Part shown: one piece after another, positions 20,420-33,500 of the stretch
How the letters are laid out: each line of letters opens with the position of its first letter
How positions within the stretch are numbered: the first letter of the stretch is position 1
Assembly: GCA_002633005.1 (NCBI GenBank)
Contig: NMRA01000210.1
Span: 249,653 to 313,652, forward strand
Origin: Phoronis australis
Lineage: Eukaryota > Phoronida > Phoronidae
Reading direction: 5' to 3'
Length of the DNA stretch: 64,000 nucleotides
Translations under genes and position numbers: made by a program
The notes under the pieces: model-generated
What the model was told of the DNA's origin: nothing
Seen by the model: only the letters and a program-made list of their open reading frames with translations
Database searches by the model: none

Positions 20420-21957
20420 TGCTAGTGGAACACTATTATCACTGGCCATAATGTTACTATCATCGTTCGAAAAGAACGGACAACAGTGCCTATATCTTTC
20501 AAAAACACATAAAACAGTCTGCAGCACATAAAAATAATGTCAGTTATAGCTCGCCTTTTAAGGCTTGTTCGCTTCGCTGCCACCACGTTATATTGCAGGC
20601 CCGTAGGAAGGTGTGAATTTTTTTTGGAGGGGGGGCACAAACCAATTAGACCTCGCCAACCTACCTCCTTCCTATCTTTACCCCCCCCCCGTTCTGTAGA
20701 CGTCACCATGTTTTTACCGACCCCCCACGTCCGCCATAGGTTGGTTGGGGGAGGGGTTAATACCTGAGATCTAGCCATCAGGATTTGAGCAACCGTGAAC
20801 CAACAAACTTTCACGGCCTTGAGTAAGAATGGGTCTAGGGTCAGCGCACTGAAGGGTAGCTGGGTACCAACAGTGGATTCGATGAACTAGAGCTAGTCGC
20901 TGGTCAGCTCAGCTACATGTATGATTCACTTGAGACACCCAGCTTAGCCCGTACCTATTTCTCTGCGCTGGCTCTAAGGCCAAGATTCATTTTATTATGA
21001 TCACGGTCCGGGAAAACTTCATTTTATCACGGCCATTCCTTGAAGGAGTTTTTGGGAAAGGTGAGGTCCCGAGGTCCCTGGTATGAGTGCCTTTCTTGCC
21101 GTTTCAAAATCTCTTGGAAACACAGCCGGTAGTCCACTTTCTTGTGGCTGGGGGAAATGATAGAGAGTGTGTCCCAAAAACGTACACACTTCAAGGCCTA
21201 GAGTTCATTTTCAGCTCCCGTGGATCACTGAGATTCTGCGCAGGCCCACTGCATAGTTACACCTTATTTTTATCGTGGTGCGTCAGTCAGGACGTGCTCC
21301 GTGTGTGTAGTATGCACAGGAATGGAAAACAAATGATTCAGTTTTAAAGAAAATTTATTGTGCAATACTATGGGAATCTAACAGCATGAAGGTAGTGCGA
21401 AGAGAACCTTTCCCAGTTGATGAGCAATAAATTTAATTTTATTTAAGTTCTTAAGTTTCTCCCATCTACGGTTTGTGAAATTAAACCACTGATATATTCC
21501 CTAAGTCAATAAACAGTTTATTGTCATTCCAATTGTGAAAAAATTTAGGACACTTTGTATAAATGTCTGACATCCATAATATCTTTGAGATTTCTTTCAG
21601 ATAGACAAAAAATCGTTTAGTGTACTTCTATATTTGGGGATCTGATGATAGGTCGAATTGTCCCAATGTCTGCTTGCAACTAAGTTCGTTGAAGCATTGT
21701 CATTTCTTATAAGACTAGCTTCTAATTGTAAAAAAATCATCAGCCAATCAGCTCATTTTCGTAGATACATAAACATGTAATTCAGAAACGAACAATCAAA
21801 TCCATGAGCAATGCGTTTACCTTGATTTAATGACTTAATTCGTTTTGATCCCCTGTTGGTGAGTTTTTACGACAAATCTTGTACTGAAGTCTAACAACAA
21901 TGTATTTACTGTGATTTCAATTGTGAGTAAATTTTTGGGAAATGTCCACATTTCATC
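20420..21957. other. Intergenic, G/C-homopolymer-rich repeat at 20600-20770
   Basis: GGAGGGGGGGCACAAACC, a run of ten C at about 20682, and GGGGGAGGGG mark an old repeat. The rest is AT-rich with no supported feature. Confidence 0.4.
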
Positions 21958-22411
21958 AAGACTATTTTAAATACAACAAATTTGTTAAGAACCAATTGCA
22001 CAAATTATATAACGTGTAGAGGGCACTACAAAAAGAAGTAGGTTTCGCGCGCAAACGCTGTGGACCATAAACAAGTAGGTCTCTTAGTATAAGATTAGTA
22101 GTTAAATCGTGGTGTAGTGGTAAAGCACGCGCTTTCTATCCGCCAGGTCGTTAGTTCGAGTTTGTGGTATTTGCAGTTTTTCCTGTTTGACACGTTCTCT
22201 GTGTTTTTTTTTGCCCTTTTTTCTTGGATAATACTTCAGGAAACAAGGAAAATGCTTGAGTTTTAGAGGAAAAAACAAAAAAATTTCCTGGGCGGGAGGG
22301 TTTGCCCCCCTCCCGACCTCCCCCCATTCGGTGTTTCAATCGTGGTTTGCGCAAATGCTTACAGCCGGACAAAATGTTGGGCCCCCCTTGTGATATCCTA
22401 GATCCGAGACT
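21958..22411 (+). repeat. Second copy of the hAT-associated repeat with tRNA-like A/B boxes
   Basis: Colinear with 39829-40286, from GACTATTTTAAATACAACAA to GATATCCTAGATCCG. At 22109-22163 it contains TGGTGTAGTGGTAAAGC (RNA polymerase III A-box-like) and TAGTTCGAGTT (B-box-like), as in a tRNA-derived SINE. The terminal CCTCTG of the 40290 copy is absent, so this end is truncated. Confidence 0.65.
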
Positions 22412-22742
22412 GGCACGGACATGTGTCTCATAGACAACAGTTAAGAAATAAGTCACTATTTTCAGAGTATGGTGTGTGGATTGATCCCGCTTTTGCCGAA
22501 TAAAGGGCTTGCCGCGACCGAATCACTCTCGTACGGGCGCACAGCACACATTAGCGATTCCGTTGTCTTGTCTTGTATATCCCAGCGGTTAGAGTAACAC
22601 CGCATTCGGACGTAGTAGATCTATAAGAAAAAGTCTATGAGAAATGTATGATCAGATCAGTCAGAAATGCCTGGACTGCACAAAATTCGCCATGAACATA
22701 TCCAGGAACGTCATGATCAACATTGCGTTCCACATTACTTAA

Positions 22743-24412
22743 AGGAGAATGCCACCCGATTTAATTAGTCTTTTTTGCCGTCTTAATCGGTCTATATCCA
22801 CATCACCTCGCATACTGTCGACCTTACCTTGTCAAGAGGTGTCGCGTCAACCTGTGAGGAAGGTGAGAAACGACGCTAGCGACGGCAGTGGTTCATATAT
22901 GCAGAGTGAATGCCGCTATGTTGCGGTGCATCGTTCCCGCTTGTCCGAACTAAGCAGCTGCAAGGAAAGCGGGTATATCGTTTTTTTTTACTTCCTGGAG
23001 AGTCCAAAATGCTTAGGAAGTGGCTCATGATAGTGAAGAATGAAATGTACGCTGTAAATAGCAAGTATGAGGCCGTGAAACATCTCCGTGTCTGTGGCTT
23101 GCAGACGTCGACAGTGCCTGACGAATGCCGGCTTACCAAATAACTTCATACGTTCCGTTGTCTGAGCTTGTTCACGGCGCCTCTCTGTTATTTCTTCATC
23201 ACTGTATTCCTGTTCGTATTAATAGCCTGTAAAATTTAACGATCCACCTGCGAAGTCGGGACTGATGAGCTCTAGCTCTCTAAGTCGGGATGCGTTTATT
23301 ACTGAGCGTTCTGTTTCAAAATGAATTATTCTCACCCTAAGCAGTACTTATATAAAACTGAAACAAAGTCTGACTCATTAGATGCAATTTGTCATGCCTT
23401 TGGAGTATTCGTGAGTGCAAATAATTTGAGAAGCCAGCAATGAATAAATCACTGCGTTACCGGCTTTAGGTGCAATAAAACTAATTGACGGGACACCGAG
23501 GCCGTGTGAGCTCATGCTAATTTAGTGTTTGCTGGCAGAAATTGTTGTGAAACAACTCGATTTCTATCCCACGACCAGGTGTTAGGGGAATCTTTATTTA
23601 CATTTACATTACTCTAATAATGATTGTCAATGTACAAGTTCTGCCCTGTCGGTGCTGTGGCCAAAGCGGAACCTGAATTCTCGGCCCCCGACGAGTAAGT
23701 AGATTTGCAGTTTCGTGGCTAATTCACCAACATAAGCACGTGCACATTACCTTGGCTCACTAGTATAGTATTTTCTTGACTGGAAGTTTAGTTTCCACTG
23801 AACTTTGGCTGGTTGATGTTCGTGATGTCTGATCAGTTTCCGAGCTACTACCTGGCCGGGATAACGAGTCAATCCGGCCGGCCACGGCGACGGGCCTGAT
23901 CGGGCTCCCGAGCCACTGGCCAGGATAACAAGCGTTTTGTGTTTAGAACTCAAAAAATTACAAGTCAAAACAACACAGATCTAGGTTCTCCTGTCTGTAT
24001 CTCACGGAAAATACTTCGAAATTATCTCCGAACAGACCCCAAACTCCTGCTACGGACCTTATTGGCCTGCCGAACTTTGTAGCGAGGCTACGGTGTGTCC
24101 AAATGCCAATAAATCCGTAAGAGCGAAATAGAACAACACGTTTTTATAAGAACTCGGTGTATTTTTAAGGGTTTTACATCGAAGTTAGATTTATTGGTGT
24201 TAAACGATGACTTCAAGCGATAAGCTGACACCAGTAACCCGTGTTGTGAACTGCTGAACAGACTGTGTGTGAAACCGATGACGTCATTGGATAATTTCAA
24301 CACCTCCGTCTGCCGTCAGGTGTCAGGTAACGCAACCGTACGTGTCGTCATGGATTAGAACTACTCGATCTAAATTGATACAAATTAGGTTGTTTTTGGG
24401 TGGCATGCTCCT
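22743..24412. mobile_element. TTAA-flanked Kolobok-like DNA transposon (decayed)
   Basis: Ends AGGAGAATGCCACCC and its inverse with one mismatch (GGGTGGCATGCTCCT) abut TTAA on both sides (22739-22742, 24413-24416). A TTAA target with AGG-type ends fits Kolobok (piggyBac shares TTAA). A THAP-like relic inside supports Kolobok, whose transposases carry THAP fingers. At 1.67 kb and without an intact transposase it is a deletion derivative. Confidence 0.65.
22907..23143 (+). pseudogene. THAP zinc-finger relic in Kolobok-like element
   Basis: Reads MPLCCGA, then VYRFFLLPGESKMLRKWLMI and VKNEMYAVNSKYEAV, ending VCGLQ. This follows the THAP layout (N-terminal Cys pair, YRFF-P, KWL, C..). The His of the C2CH set and the downstream transposase are missing. 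Confidence 0.45.
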
Positions 24413-24420
24413 TTAAGCGG

Positions 24421-25008
24421 TGAGCATTGTCCATGTGACTGTCAAAATCAAGCATGTGATGTAAATTAATATCAGCAAGGCATGCCATAACACTCAGTGT
24501 GCAAATCACGATTTAAGGCACAATTGTCAGTTTGGTAGTTGGTTAATGTTCACCAGCAAAAGTGGAGCGATCACAAATGCTAGATATCGACACGCGATAA
24601 CAGAAAATATAGAGTTTGCACTCAATCGTTACGGNAACAAAATACTTATCTATGTTATGTGCTATCGGCAAATGTGATTGATTCATAAATAAGACCCTCA
24701 CGCTGTGTTTTCTGCGAATCCCAAGTATTCTGAAGGGGGCTAACAGAGTGATTTTCGCGCATGCGCAATTCACGGTTTCAATATTGCTGGTAATGAGCAT
24801 TGTCCATGTGACTGTCAAAATCAAGCATGTGATGTAAATTAATATCAGCAAGGCATGCCATAACACTCAGTGTGCAAATCACGATTTAAGGCACAATTGT
24901 CAGTTTGGTAGTTGGTTAATGTTCACCAGCAAAAGTGGAGCGATCACAAATGCTAGATATCGACACGCGATAACAGAAAATATAGAGTTTGCACTCAATC
25001 GTTACGGC
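24421..25008. repeat. 213-bp direct repeat next to an ambiguous base
   Basis: 24421-24633 and 24793-25005 look identical from TGAGCATTGTCCATGTGACT to CAATCGTTACGG. An N at 24634 ends the first copy. The 159 bp between differ. An assembly join artefact is as likely as a true duplication. Confidence 0.8.
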
Positions 25009-27525
25009 ATGTGCAACCGAAAGGAAAACAGTGTACACGGGACAACATAAAGACTACTGTAGTAAAATACAAAATGAGATTCTACGACAAGATGTCTGCA
25101 CTCGAGAGACACGTGCCGAATATCCAGTGAGCATGGCAATATCCACCAGTATCTCAGCGGAGTGAGACGCACAGTACCACAACAGGTATATATGGCTAAT
25201 GTTACAGAGTCAATATCTCATGATTACACGCCGAAGTTCAAATCTCGTATACACCTACCGTCACTCATTGTCTACAGTCTCTTCAGTGTATGGGGTCACT
25301 CATAGATTCAATAGTCCTTATCAGCGGAACAGTGGAGATAGGTCAACGGAGTTCATGTTCTGAGCGCAGTGGTCAGTGAGCACCGTCCCGTTTGCAGAGC
25401 AAGAACGTTCTATGACGTATAAACCAGTCCAAATTAAAGCTAATAAAATCTGTCCTTCCACTGCGCTCCCCTATAGTGCATGATGAGGTTGGAGTGATCG
25501 TATCACGAACCGTCGCACATCTAGTGCACTAATCGGTAGCATTTCTCTAGTCTCATTCAACGTCCTTCGGTGAACACAGTGACATTCTCTGTCAAGTTGC
25601 TGATACTACAGCCCCCAGAGACACGCTTTTTCATGCGCGGTGCTCTGCATAACTCTTCTCATAACTCCTGAATATCGCACTGCATGATCACAGCAATTAG
25701 CATCCAGAATAAAGTGTATATTTGTTTTGAATTTTGGCTTGTGTCTTAGTAATAGGCATGTGGAAGACTATTAAATTACTGAAGATATAAAATTCCATTT
25801 GTGCTAATGTGGTCGTGTTGCGTGTGAACGCTTTAGAACTCCTACGGCCCACTGGCTTAGCTTTGGCAATATTGACCTACATATTTTTATATCAATGACA
25901 ATCGATATGAGTTCCGACCAATCACGCTTACAAAATACATGGTTTGGCTTTTATTCAGCCAGGTACGAGCTGAACTTCAGACCCGACCTGTACAGTGGCT
26001 CGGATCTGAATCTGGCTAACTGATAGGACGTAGATGTACATGCTAGTCTCGGCTACTGTAACAAGGAAGGCGGTATATGAGGTAATGCGAGAGCTAGACG
26101 CATACTGTATTCCTTCTGTCTAATGGACGCCAAGATACGAAAGCGAGCTCAGTGTTTTTCATGCATGGCGTGTTGACAGCCAGAAAATAAGAATCTTGAT
26201 TTCAGTATTTGCCTATTGCTGTAATTTACTGAATAACTTAGGCGGTGAGAACACCGAGTAAAATGATAGTGTACCTAAAGGAGTGTGTCCTCTCATCAGC
26301 GGCCGATAGGAACTGGCGGGGATAAGGTTTGAGTCCACCTTAGGCTACGTTACGACTTTCCAATGCAAGTTAAGGTAACCTGATACTAAGGTGGTGCTAA
26401 GATGGCTTCCAATTAGCGTAATGTGAACGAGAAGTTGATCTTAAGATAATTCCCATAGTTTCGGCCATATTTAAACACGTATGCATATCAATCAAGTAGC
26501 TTCTAAATCAATTTTTAAAAGTAAATGCACCTGTATGCGAAGCATTACGATAACCCAAAACAGCAGATGGTGACATTTAAAGAATGAATAAAAATGACTG
26601 ATGAAATCCCCAATTGAAGACATAAACTTACTCCAGGAACAAGTGTCCAGGGATAAGACAAACTAATTTGGGAGATCTTCTCACCTTAGCACCACCTGTT
26701 CCTGCTGATCTCTGAAGCGTTGCAAAACCAGTCTCGAAGTGTGAGTACTTTTCAAGAACATGAAATTATTGTTGATTTTTCGTTGTTTTTATAGATATTA
26801 ATAACATTCTCGCCTACCCCCACACACATAAATGTGTTCATTGAGTTTGTTATACACACCAAACCACACACATATTTGTGTGTGGGTGTGTAAGACAAAT
26901 TCAACATTATTATTGATATCCATATTAACAACATGCACATACACGGTGTACCTAAAGATTTCTGTGATAATGCCAGAGCATTTTGTTAAAAACTAATTTG
27001 TTTAGCATACTTTAAGTCATAAAAAGAATCACATTTGGGGTTGCATTTTAAGGGATTTCAAACACACTGACGGTTAACTTTGTTCTCCGCCATTTACATT
27101 ATGCTATACTTATCATTCGGCGTATGGGCTAAAGCTGGGATATATAAATTAAAGAGAAGAGAACTTTATAATTTTAATCGATGGTTACAAATGCCATATA
27201 TTTTCCTGTGTGAGTAGAAAACTTCTCCTTTTGCTGTTAGAACTAATCCAAATGCGTCCTGTATTCCATACATGTATATACTATATTTTGTGATTTTAAT
27301 TTCTGCTCGCTTTTATTTTTTGACAAACACAATTTTCTTGTCCCTTGCCTGATATTCCTAGGTTATTGTGTTTGAATCTCCAACAGTGGACCAGTTTTCA
27401 AAGTAGAACACTATCTAACGATATGTTAATTACCTGATTTGTCGAAACGTACTACGTAAAATCAGGACCAGTCACGGCATTAATCATCCAAGTGGTCAGA
27501 TAATGAATATTTTCTCTTTTTCCAG
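25009..27525. other. Upstream region of receptor gene, no exon identified
   Basis: Contains CA/TG microsatellite palindromes at 26815-26895 (CCACACACATATTTGTGTGTGG). A 16-bp inverted pair AGGTGGTGCTAAGATG (26389) / CACCTTAGCACCACCT (26681) may be MITE ends. A 5' leader exon of the receptor gene is expected here but was not found. Confidence 0.4.
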
Positions 27526-30500
27526 ATTCCATGTTCAGTGCTTCACAAAGAGACTTATCCGCCATGCATTGCGCAGCTGCATTGCTGATGATTCTTACTG
27601 GTGTTGCGTCATCAGCAGCAACTGACGTAACGTCAGATATACTTGTGGATACTACATTTTATAAAAACCTGGGACCGTACGTATTCAAACGCGCAATCAT
27701 CATCAAATCCGAAGCCACTCTCATCATTGAGGCAGGCACCGAAATACGTTGTGAAGTGAGCAACACGTACATTTTAAAAGTGGAAGGGACGTTGAAAGTG
27801 ATGGGAACAAATGCCGCTAAAGTGCGTTTTGTGGTGGCTAGTACTTACAAGGGCCAAGCGAACGGAATAGATACGCACACGGGTAATGTGGTAAGTGTTC
27901 TAATCACGACACTCCCAACTCGGACCCTGACCCATAATCTTCGCACAGTTATCTTACAAAAATACATAGTTCAACAATACATGGTATAGTGAGTTAATCA
28001 TCATACACAGATCAAATGAAATGAAAGAGATTTAAATATGTTCATGCATATACGCCGTGTGGGTGCATATTACCTTGGTCTCTCTGTCTGAGCGTTCCAC
28101 GTCCGTTGCTCTATATTGACGGTAAGAAGCTGAAGAGCAAATGACGACGAGTTTCGGACCGATCCCCTTACAGCTGTGATCCGTGTTGGCAGTTTTATCT
28201 GTACCTTTGGAGTTTATGGAATTTAGAAAAAAGTTTTTTTATTAAGGAAATAACCATGTCTTCCTGTCTTCAGGCGGATTTGGCGTATTCTGCGCCACCC
28301 AGTGGCCTACTTCAATTCTCGTTTTGGCGTCCGTCTCTCTATCCGCCATATCCGAGCATCTCCTGGAAGATTTTTCAAAGATTTTCCATTTTTAACTCAT
28401 GGGCTGCGTAGCACTGAAATAAGTGCTTATGGTGTGCCGCCCATGCCAAACTTACAGTGTAAACTGCAAACTGTCGTTTTTGCTATCCGTGGGTAAAACG
28501 ATACAAGCTGACTGATGACCCAACGAGTGATTGATGCGATCAAACGCCTGAAACTCAATAGCCTACTTTCACGAATTACTCAGCAGATCATATGATAAAA
28601 CAATCAGTGACTCTCACAGTCGGTCAAAATATTGGTCTTCAGTAATTTTGGGGTCTGAAAACCAATATATTGGCCGGGATGAAAGCAAACAATTGCCCTC
28701 GTTGTCCCCAATTCTTTGGTCGATTGCTGGAAATTACGATTCTTTTTTAAAGTCTGAAAACCACTCAACAGGTTTAAGGCTTCTTTGATCACATGTTATT
28801 GTTTTAAGTTTGGCCAAATCGGTGAAGTAGCCTAACTAAATTGCATTAAACCAATAACCACCCCTAGTAGCATACGGTAAGCAATGCACCACCGCGGGCG
28901 CTTAGAAACACTGTATTTCTATTGTTATCACTGACAGATTCCATTTGCTTAAATTTACAGAACATCCAACATGCAGACTTCCGTTACTTCAGCTCTGCCA
29001 TGAATTTATATTGTTGCTACACTGGACAAACAGTGGTAGAAGACTCGTACTTTGAAGGCAACTCGCTATGCTTCGCTGGATACTCGGGTAATGATATGCA
29101 TATTAACCGCTGTCACTTCCGTCGGAATACAAGGGTGATGACGAGCTCAGATAAACGCATTGTAGACAGCATATTTGAAGAAAATGAGTGTGGTATATGC
29201 GGGGTCGAACGGTTCTCTGTCTACAACAGCGTCTTCAAGAATCACACAAACTTCGCCATCAGCGGCCGTGGCAACGTCATTAAGGGCTGTACTATAATTA
29301 ACAACTACGGTGGCTACGACGAAGGCAACAGCGCCTCGTGTACCGTCGAGAACAATTTGTTTGCTGGTAATACGATTGGAATACGCTTGTACGGCACTAG
29401 TGCCAAGATAAACAATAACAACATAGGTGGCAACACTGAATGGAACATCTACTTCAGAAATGAATTCGACTTTGTTGCAGGATCAAATTATTTTGGCTCT
29501 TCCGACGCCTCGATAGCAAAAAGTTACATTCGAGATGGATATTTGGCGTCTGGTGTAGGGCGCGTAATTCTATCTTCAGTAGCCCCGTCAATCATTAGTG
29601 GCGCAGGGGATAGCCAATACCAGTATCTTGCGCGATATCTTACAAAAAATCCAAATTATAACCCTCTTCCGCCACTCGAAATGGGCAACATATTTGACAG
29701 CTTACACTGGAAGTTGGGGACTTATACATTTAGTGTTCGCACTGTCATTTATACGGGAGCGACTCTAACTATTGGTGCAGGGGTTCAAGTTCTATTTAAC
29801 CAATCCTCATCATTAGTTGTAAAAGGCAAGCTTCTTGTAGAGGGTTCTGCTACGTCGCCGGTACTATTCCGGCCAGTTAATGGTACTTCGAATTCTTTCG
29901 GTATTAATACCGATACCGGTAAGAGCAGCATTTCACACGCCTTATTTGACGGGTTTTCAACTGCCATTAGGTTGAGGTGTTGTCATACAGGTTTAGTTGA
30001 GATCAATGACTCTGAGTTCACAAACAACGAGATTTGTGTGGCAGGTTATATGGGCACTATGACTAAAATATCCAGAACAAAATTTCACAAAAACAGGCGT
30101 GTATTTGACTCAGCTGACAAAGAAGCACGCGACTGCACGTTCACCCTTAATCAGTGCGCATTTTGTGGAGTTGAACGAAGCAGTTGTTATAACTGTGTCT
30201 TTGAAAACCACACAAGCACAGCTGTCGCTGGAAGGGGAGGTGACATCACAGGCTGCTTGTTCCAAAACAACAAAATCGCTCTTCAAGGGTCTTTCAGAGT
30301 AAGCGACAATTTGTTTCTGAACAACGTCATGGCGTTGTGGTTGACGAGTTCGTTTCAGTCGGTAAACGGCAACGATTTTTGTGGAACTCAAGAGTGGAAT
30401 GTAGATTATAGCCACGATTCTTATCAAAGTTTACCTTACAACTATTGGGGAAGTACCAACATGACAGTCGTAAGAAGCAGCATCCGAGACGCTTACCAAA

Positions 30501-33500
30501 AGGCCAATGTTGGACTGTTAGATCTTGGTCAACTTCCAAGTGGTCCAGTTTCCACAAAAGGGAGGTTGTTACCTGAATGCAAGCCATCTACTTTCAACAA
30601 AAATTTCAGTCTAGACGACGCCCTTAAATTTGGAAACATTTTGGAAAATACAACGTGGAGCTCAGGTGAGCGCGTTATATCTCGGTCGACTACCATTCTT
30701 CCCGGGGTTACTCTCACTATTAACGCGGGTGTTCGAGTTGTGTTTCATGCGACCCTGAAAATAGTGGGTTCCCTGCTAGTTTTAGGGACTTCGAATAATC
30801 CTGTTGTTTTCAGCGCCGGTGCTAAGGTAGTAGGAATCAACGGTGATACCGGAAACACAATTATTAAGTACGCCATCTTTGATGGCTTCTCCAGTGCGAT
30901 TAGTTTGAGGTGTTGTCACCAAGGTCACGTTGAAGTCAACGACACCGTGTTCACGAACAACGGCGTAGCCGTGGATGGATATATGGGAACAATGGCTTAC
31001 TTCCGTCGTTGTCGATTTGAAAATAATTTCAAGGTATGCACGAATGCGGACAAGATCTTCGAGGACTGCGTCTTTAACTCGAACACATTTGGTGTTTGTT
31101 GCGAGAGACACTCTGTTTACAGGTCATTATTTGTAAACCATACATTTGCAATTCAAGGAAGAGGAGGAGACGTCATCGACTGCGTTTTCGTGAACAATGG
31201 TGTCGCGTATCAAAGTGCAGGCTATACGTTCAGGTAAACCAACAAAACTTTAACATATTAAAGGAAAATACGCAGTTGTGTTTAAAATGTAATTGATGGA
31301 AACATTATTAGTAAATATATATATATGCAAAATAATCTCCTGGGTTTGAGGAGTCTTCTGGTTCCTTGTACTTTGGAATAGAAAAATAATGTAAGAAGGC
31401 GATATACACTAGGAATCGAGCAGTTGCCATTCTCTAGCAGAAGGAAACAAATGGCTTCACAACGTCGGGAAATTTCTCTGAACTTCCTGGAGTTTTCATA
31501 CATATACTCCAAGTACTTCAGCAGATGAATACTTACGGTGATAATGTAAATTAAAATTTAAATGGTTAGCACCGATTTTTCTCAGAACGTGCACGTTGGC
31601 AAGACACCAGTGGCTGGTTGCATGAAACAGTCCCAAATAGGGGCTCAAACAGGAACTCATAATAAAGATAAAGTGATAGAAAAAATATTATATCTGTGCC
31701 TAAAGAACGAAAGAAATACGAAAAAGACTTGGAGAACTTAGTTGAGTCCCTATTTGGGATTGTTTCATGCCACCGGGCACAGGGGCCCGTTTCAAGAACG
31801 TTTTTGATTGGCAGCATGACATTTTTTAAACATGGCACATCAGTGGGTGTGACCCCGTTGTCAGCTGTGTGACGTCATGGAAGTGCCAAGGCGTTGTTGA
31901 GACACGCTCCCTAAAGACAATTTAGTTTACCGTCTAATTTTTAGGAACAACGTGGTGACGGGTAACAGAATAGGTGTTCAGTATAGGTCAACAGGCAAAG
32001 ACTTTACACACAATATGGTGTGTGGCAACAATGAGTGGAACTTGCAACACACTGATAATGACGATGCCAGCCTAGATTGCAACTGGTTGGGTGGGTATTT
32101 GTGTTGCATAAGAGCAACTTCAACCATTTCATGGAATGTTGAGAATGGTTAGCTTGATGAACACGTAAAGAGTAAAAACGAGGGGTTGCGAGATGGAGTT
32201 GTCCGCGTCAGTGCGCAACGCCTTGGGTACATAGCCTCAAGTTTGATCGGATATGTTTCATATAGTAATGCGAATGTGCAAGCTTCAATTATTACAGCGA
32301 AGAGATTTGGCCAACTCCCAAGGACAATTTGATGCTACAAAAATACCCCGAGCACTTGAATGGTGTAGAGATTGTGAACTGGGATGATTGAACTGGGCGG
32401 TTGTTTTTAAGGCTGCTGAGCCTTAGTTTGGAATGAAGATGTCTACCGTTTTTAGACTTGCTTCAAGTTGCTCCTTTATTAGATTAAAAGTAATTTTTGA
32501 TCTTGGGAGGAACTTACATTTCGTTTTTGCATGAGACCATGATCGACATCGAAAACGCCCCTATCACCGGGTCAGTTTAACTTAGCCGAGCAATTGAGAA
32601 CTGCTGGTTCTTCCGTATAACAAAAATTACTTCCAATCACATGCGCGCACTCAGCCTGAAATATAAGGGGTTTCGAATTTTTCGGTACGCGGACCTTCTA
32701 CTGAAAAACATCGACGAGGACTAAAAAAACAAAAAAGGGGCCACTAGGTTCAGGCCTACGAATTGTGCATCCCCGTCGAATTCTTGTCGACTTTGTGGAG
32801 TTTTGTCTCGTTTGCTCGGACTTTTTGTTTCATTGAGACGGATCTTTTTGCCCAGCTCGTTCGAGCCCCCCGAGCCCCTCCTCCCGGGTGTGCCCATGAA
32901 TCAAAGTAAGGAACAAAGAGAGCCGAGTTGCAAAAGAGCACGTTGTATGATTGAATTGAAAAGTATTTTTGGAAGAAGGGTTTATAGCAGATTTGGACCT
33001 CTTACACCTAACACTTGAAAACTGGTTTATGCTTGCTTTAGTTTGCATGTTGCTCAATCTGTTCTCATTTAAACTAAATAGAATGATTATGGACGGGTTT
33101 TGATGAACTTTTCAGAAATACTAGAAACGAGCAAAAACCCTAGTCGGGCCGGTACATGCGTGAATTGCCACTAATAATACGTTTGTTTTGGCACAAATTA
33201 ACTAAAAAATTTCCAGTTAATTCAAAGCAATACGCTGGATAAATGCCATATTTTGAAGTAAATCTATACAGACATGGACCTGGCAATCTCAAAAGAATAA
33301 CTTGTGAATACATTTTCAGAACATATTGAGGGTGAATCCCGTTATGGAGGGTACAATGCTTCGATGCTTTGTTTTAGGCAGTGTCAATGTCAATGTAAGA
33401 GAAACAATTAGACGTTATGATATGCCGTCTGGTTTCAGTTGCTTGTGCATAAAATAATGAATCATTGGCTTTCTTTCCGCCATTGCTACCTTGTTTGAAC

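Noticed and set aside
22106-22175. Functional tRNA gene
   Set aside because: A- and B-box-like words are present but acceptor-stem pairing and an anticodon loop are not convincing, and the sequence is part of a dispersed repeat.
26389-26700. MITE bounded by AGGTGGTGCTAAG inverted repeats
   Set aside because: Only about 16 bp pair, with no target duplication or inward similarity; left as a note in the region entry.
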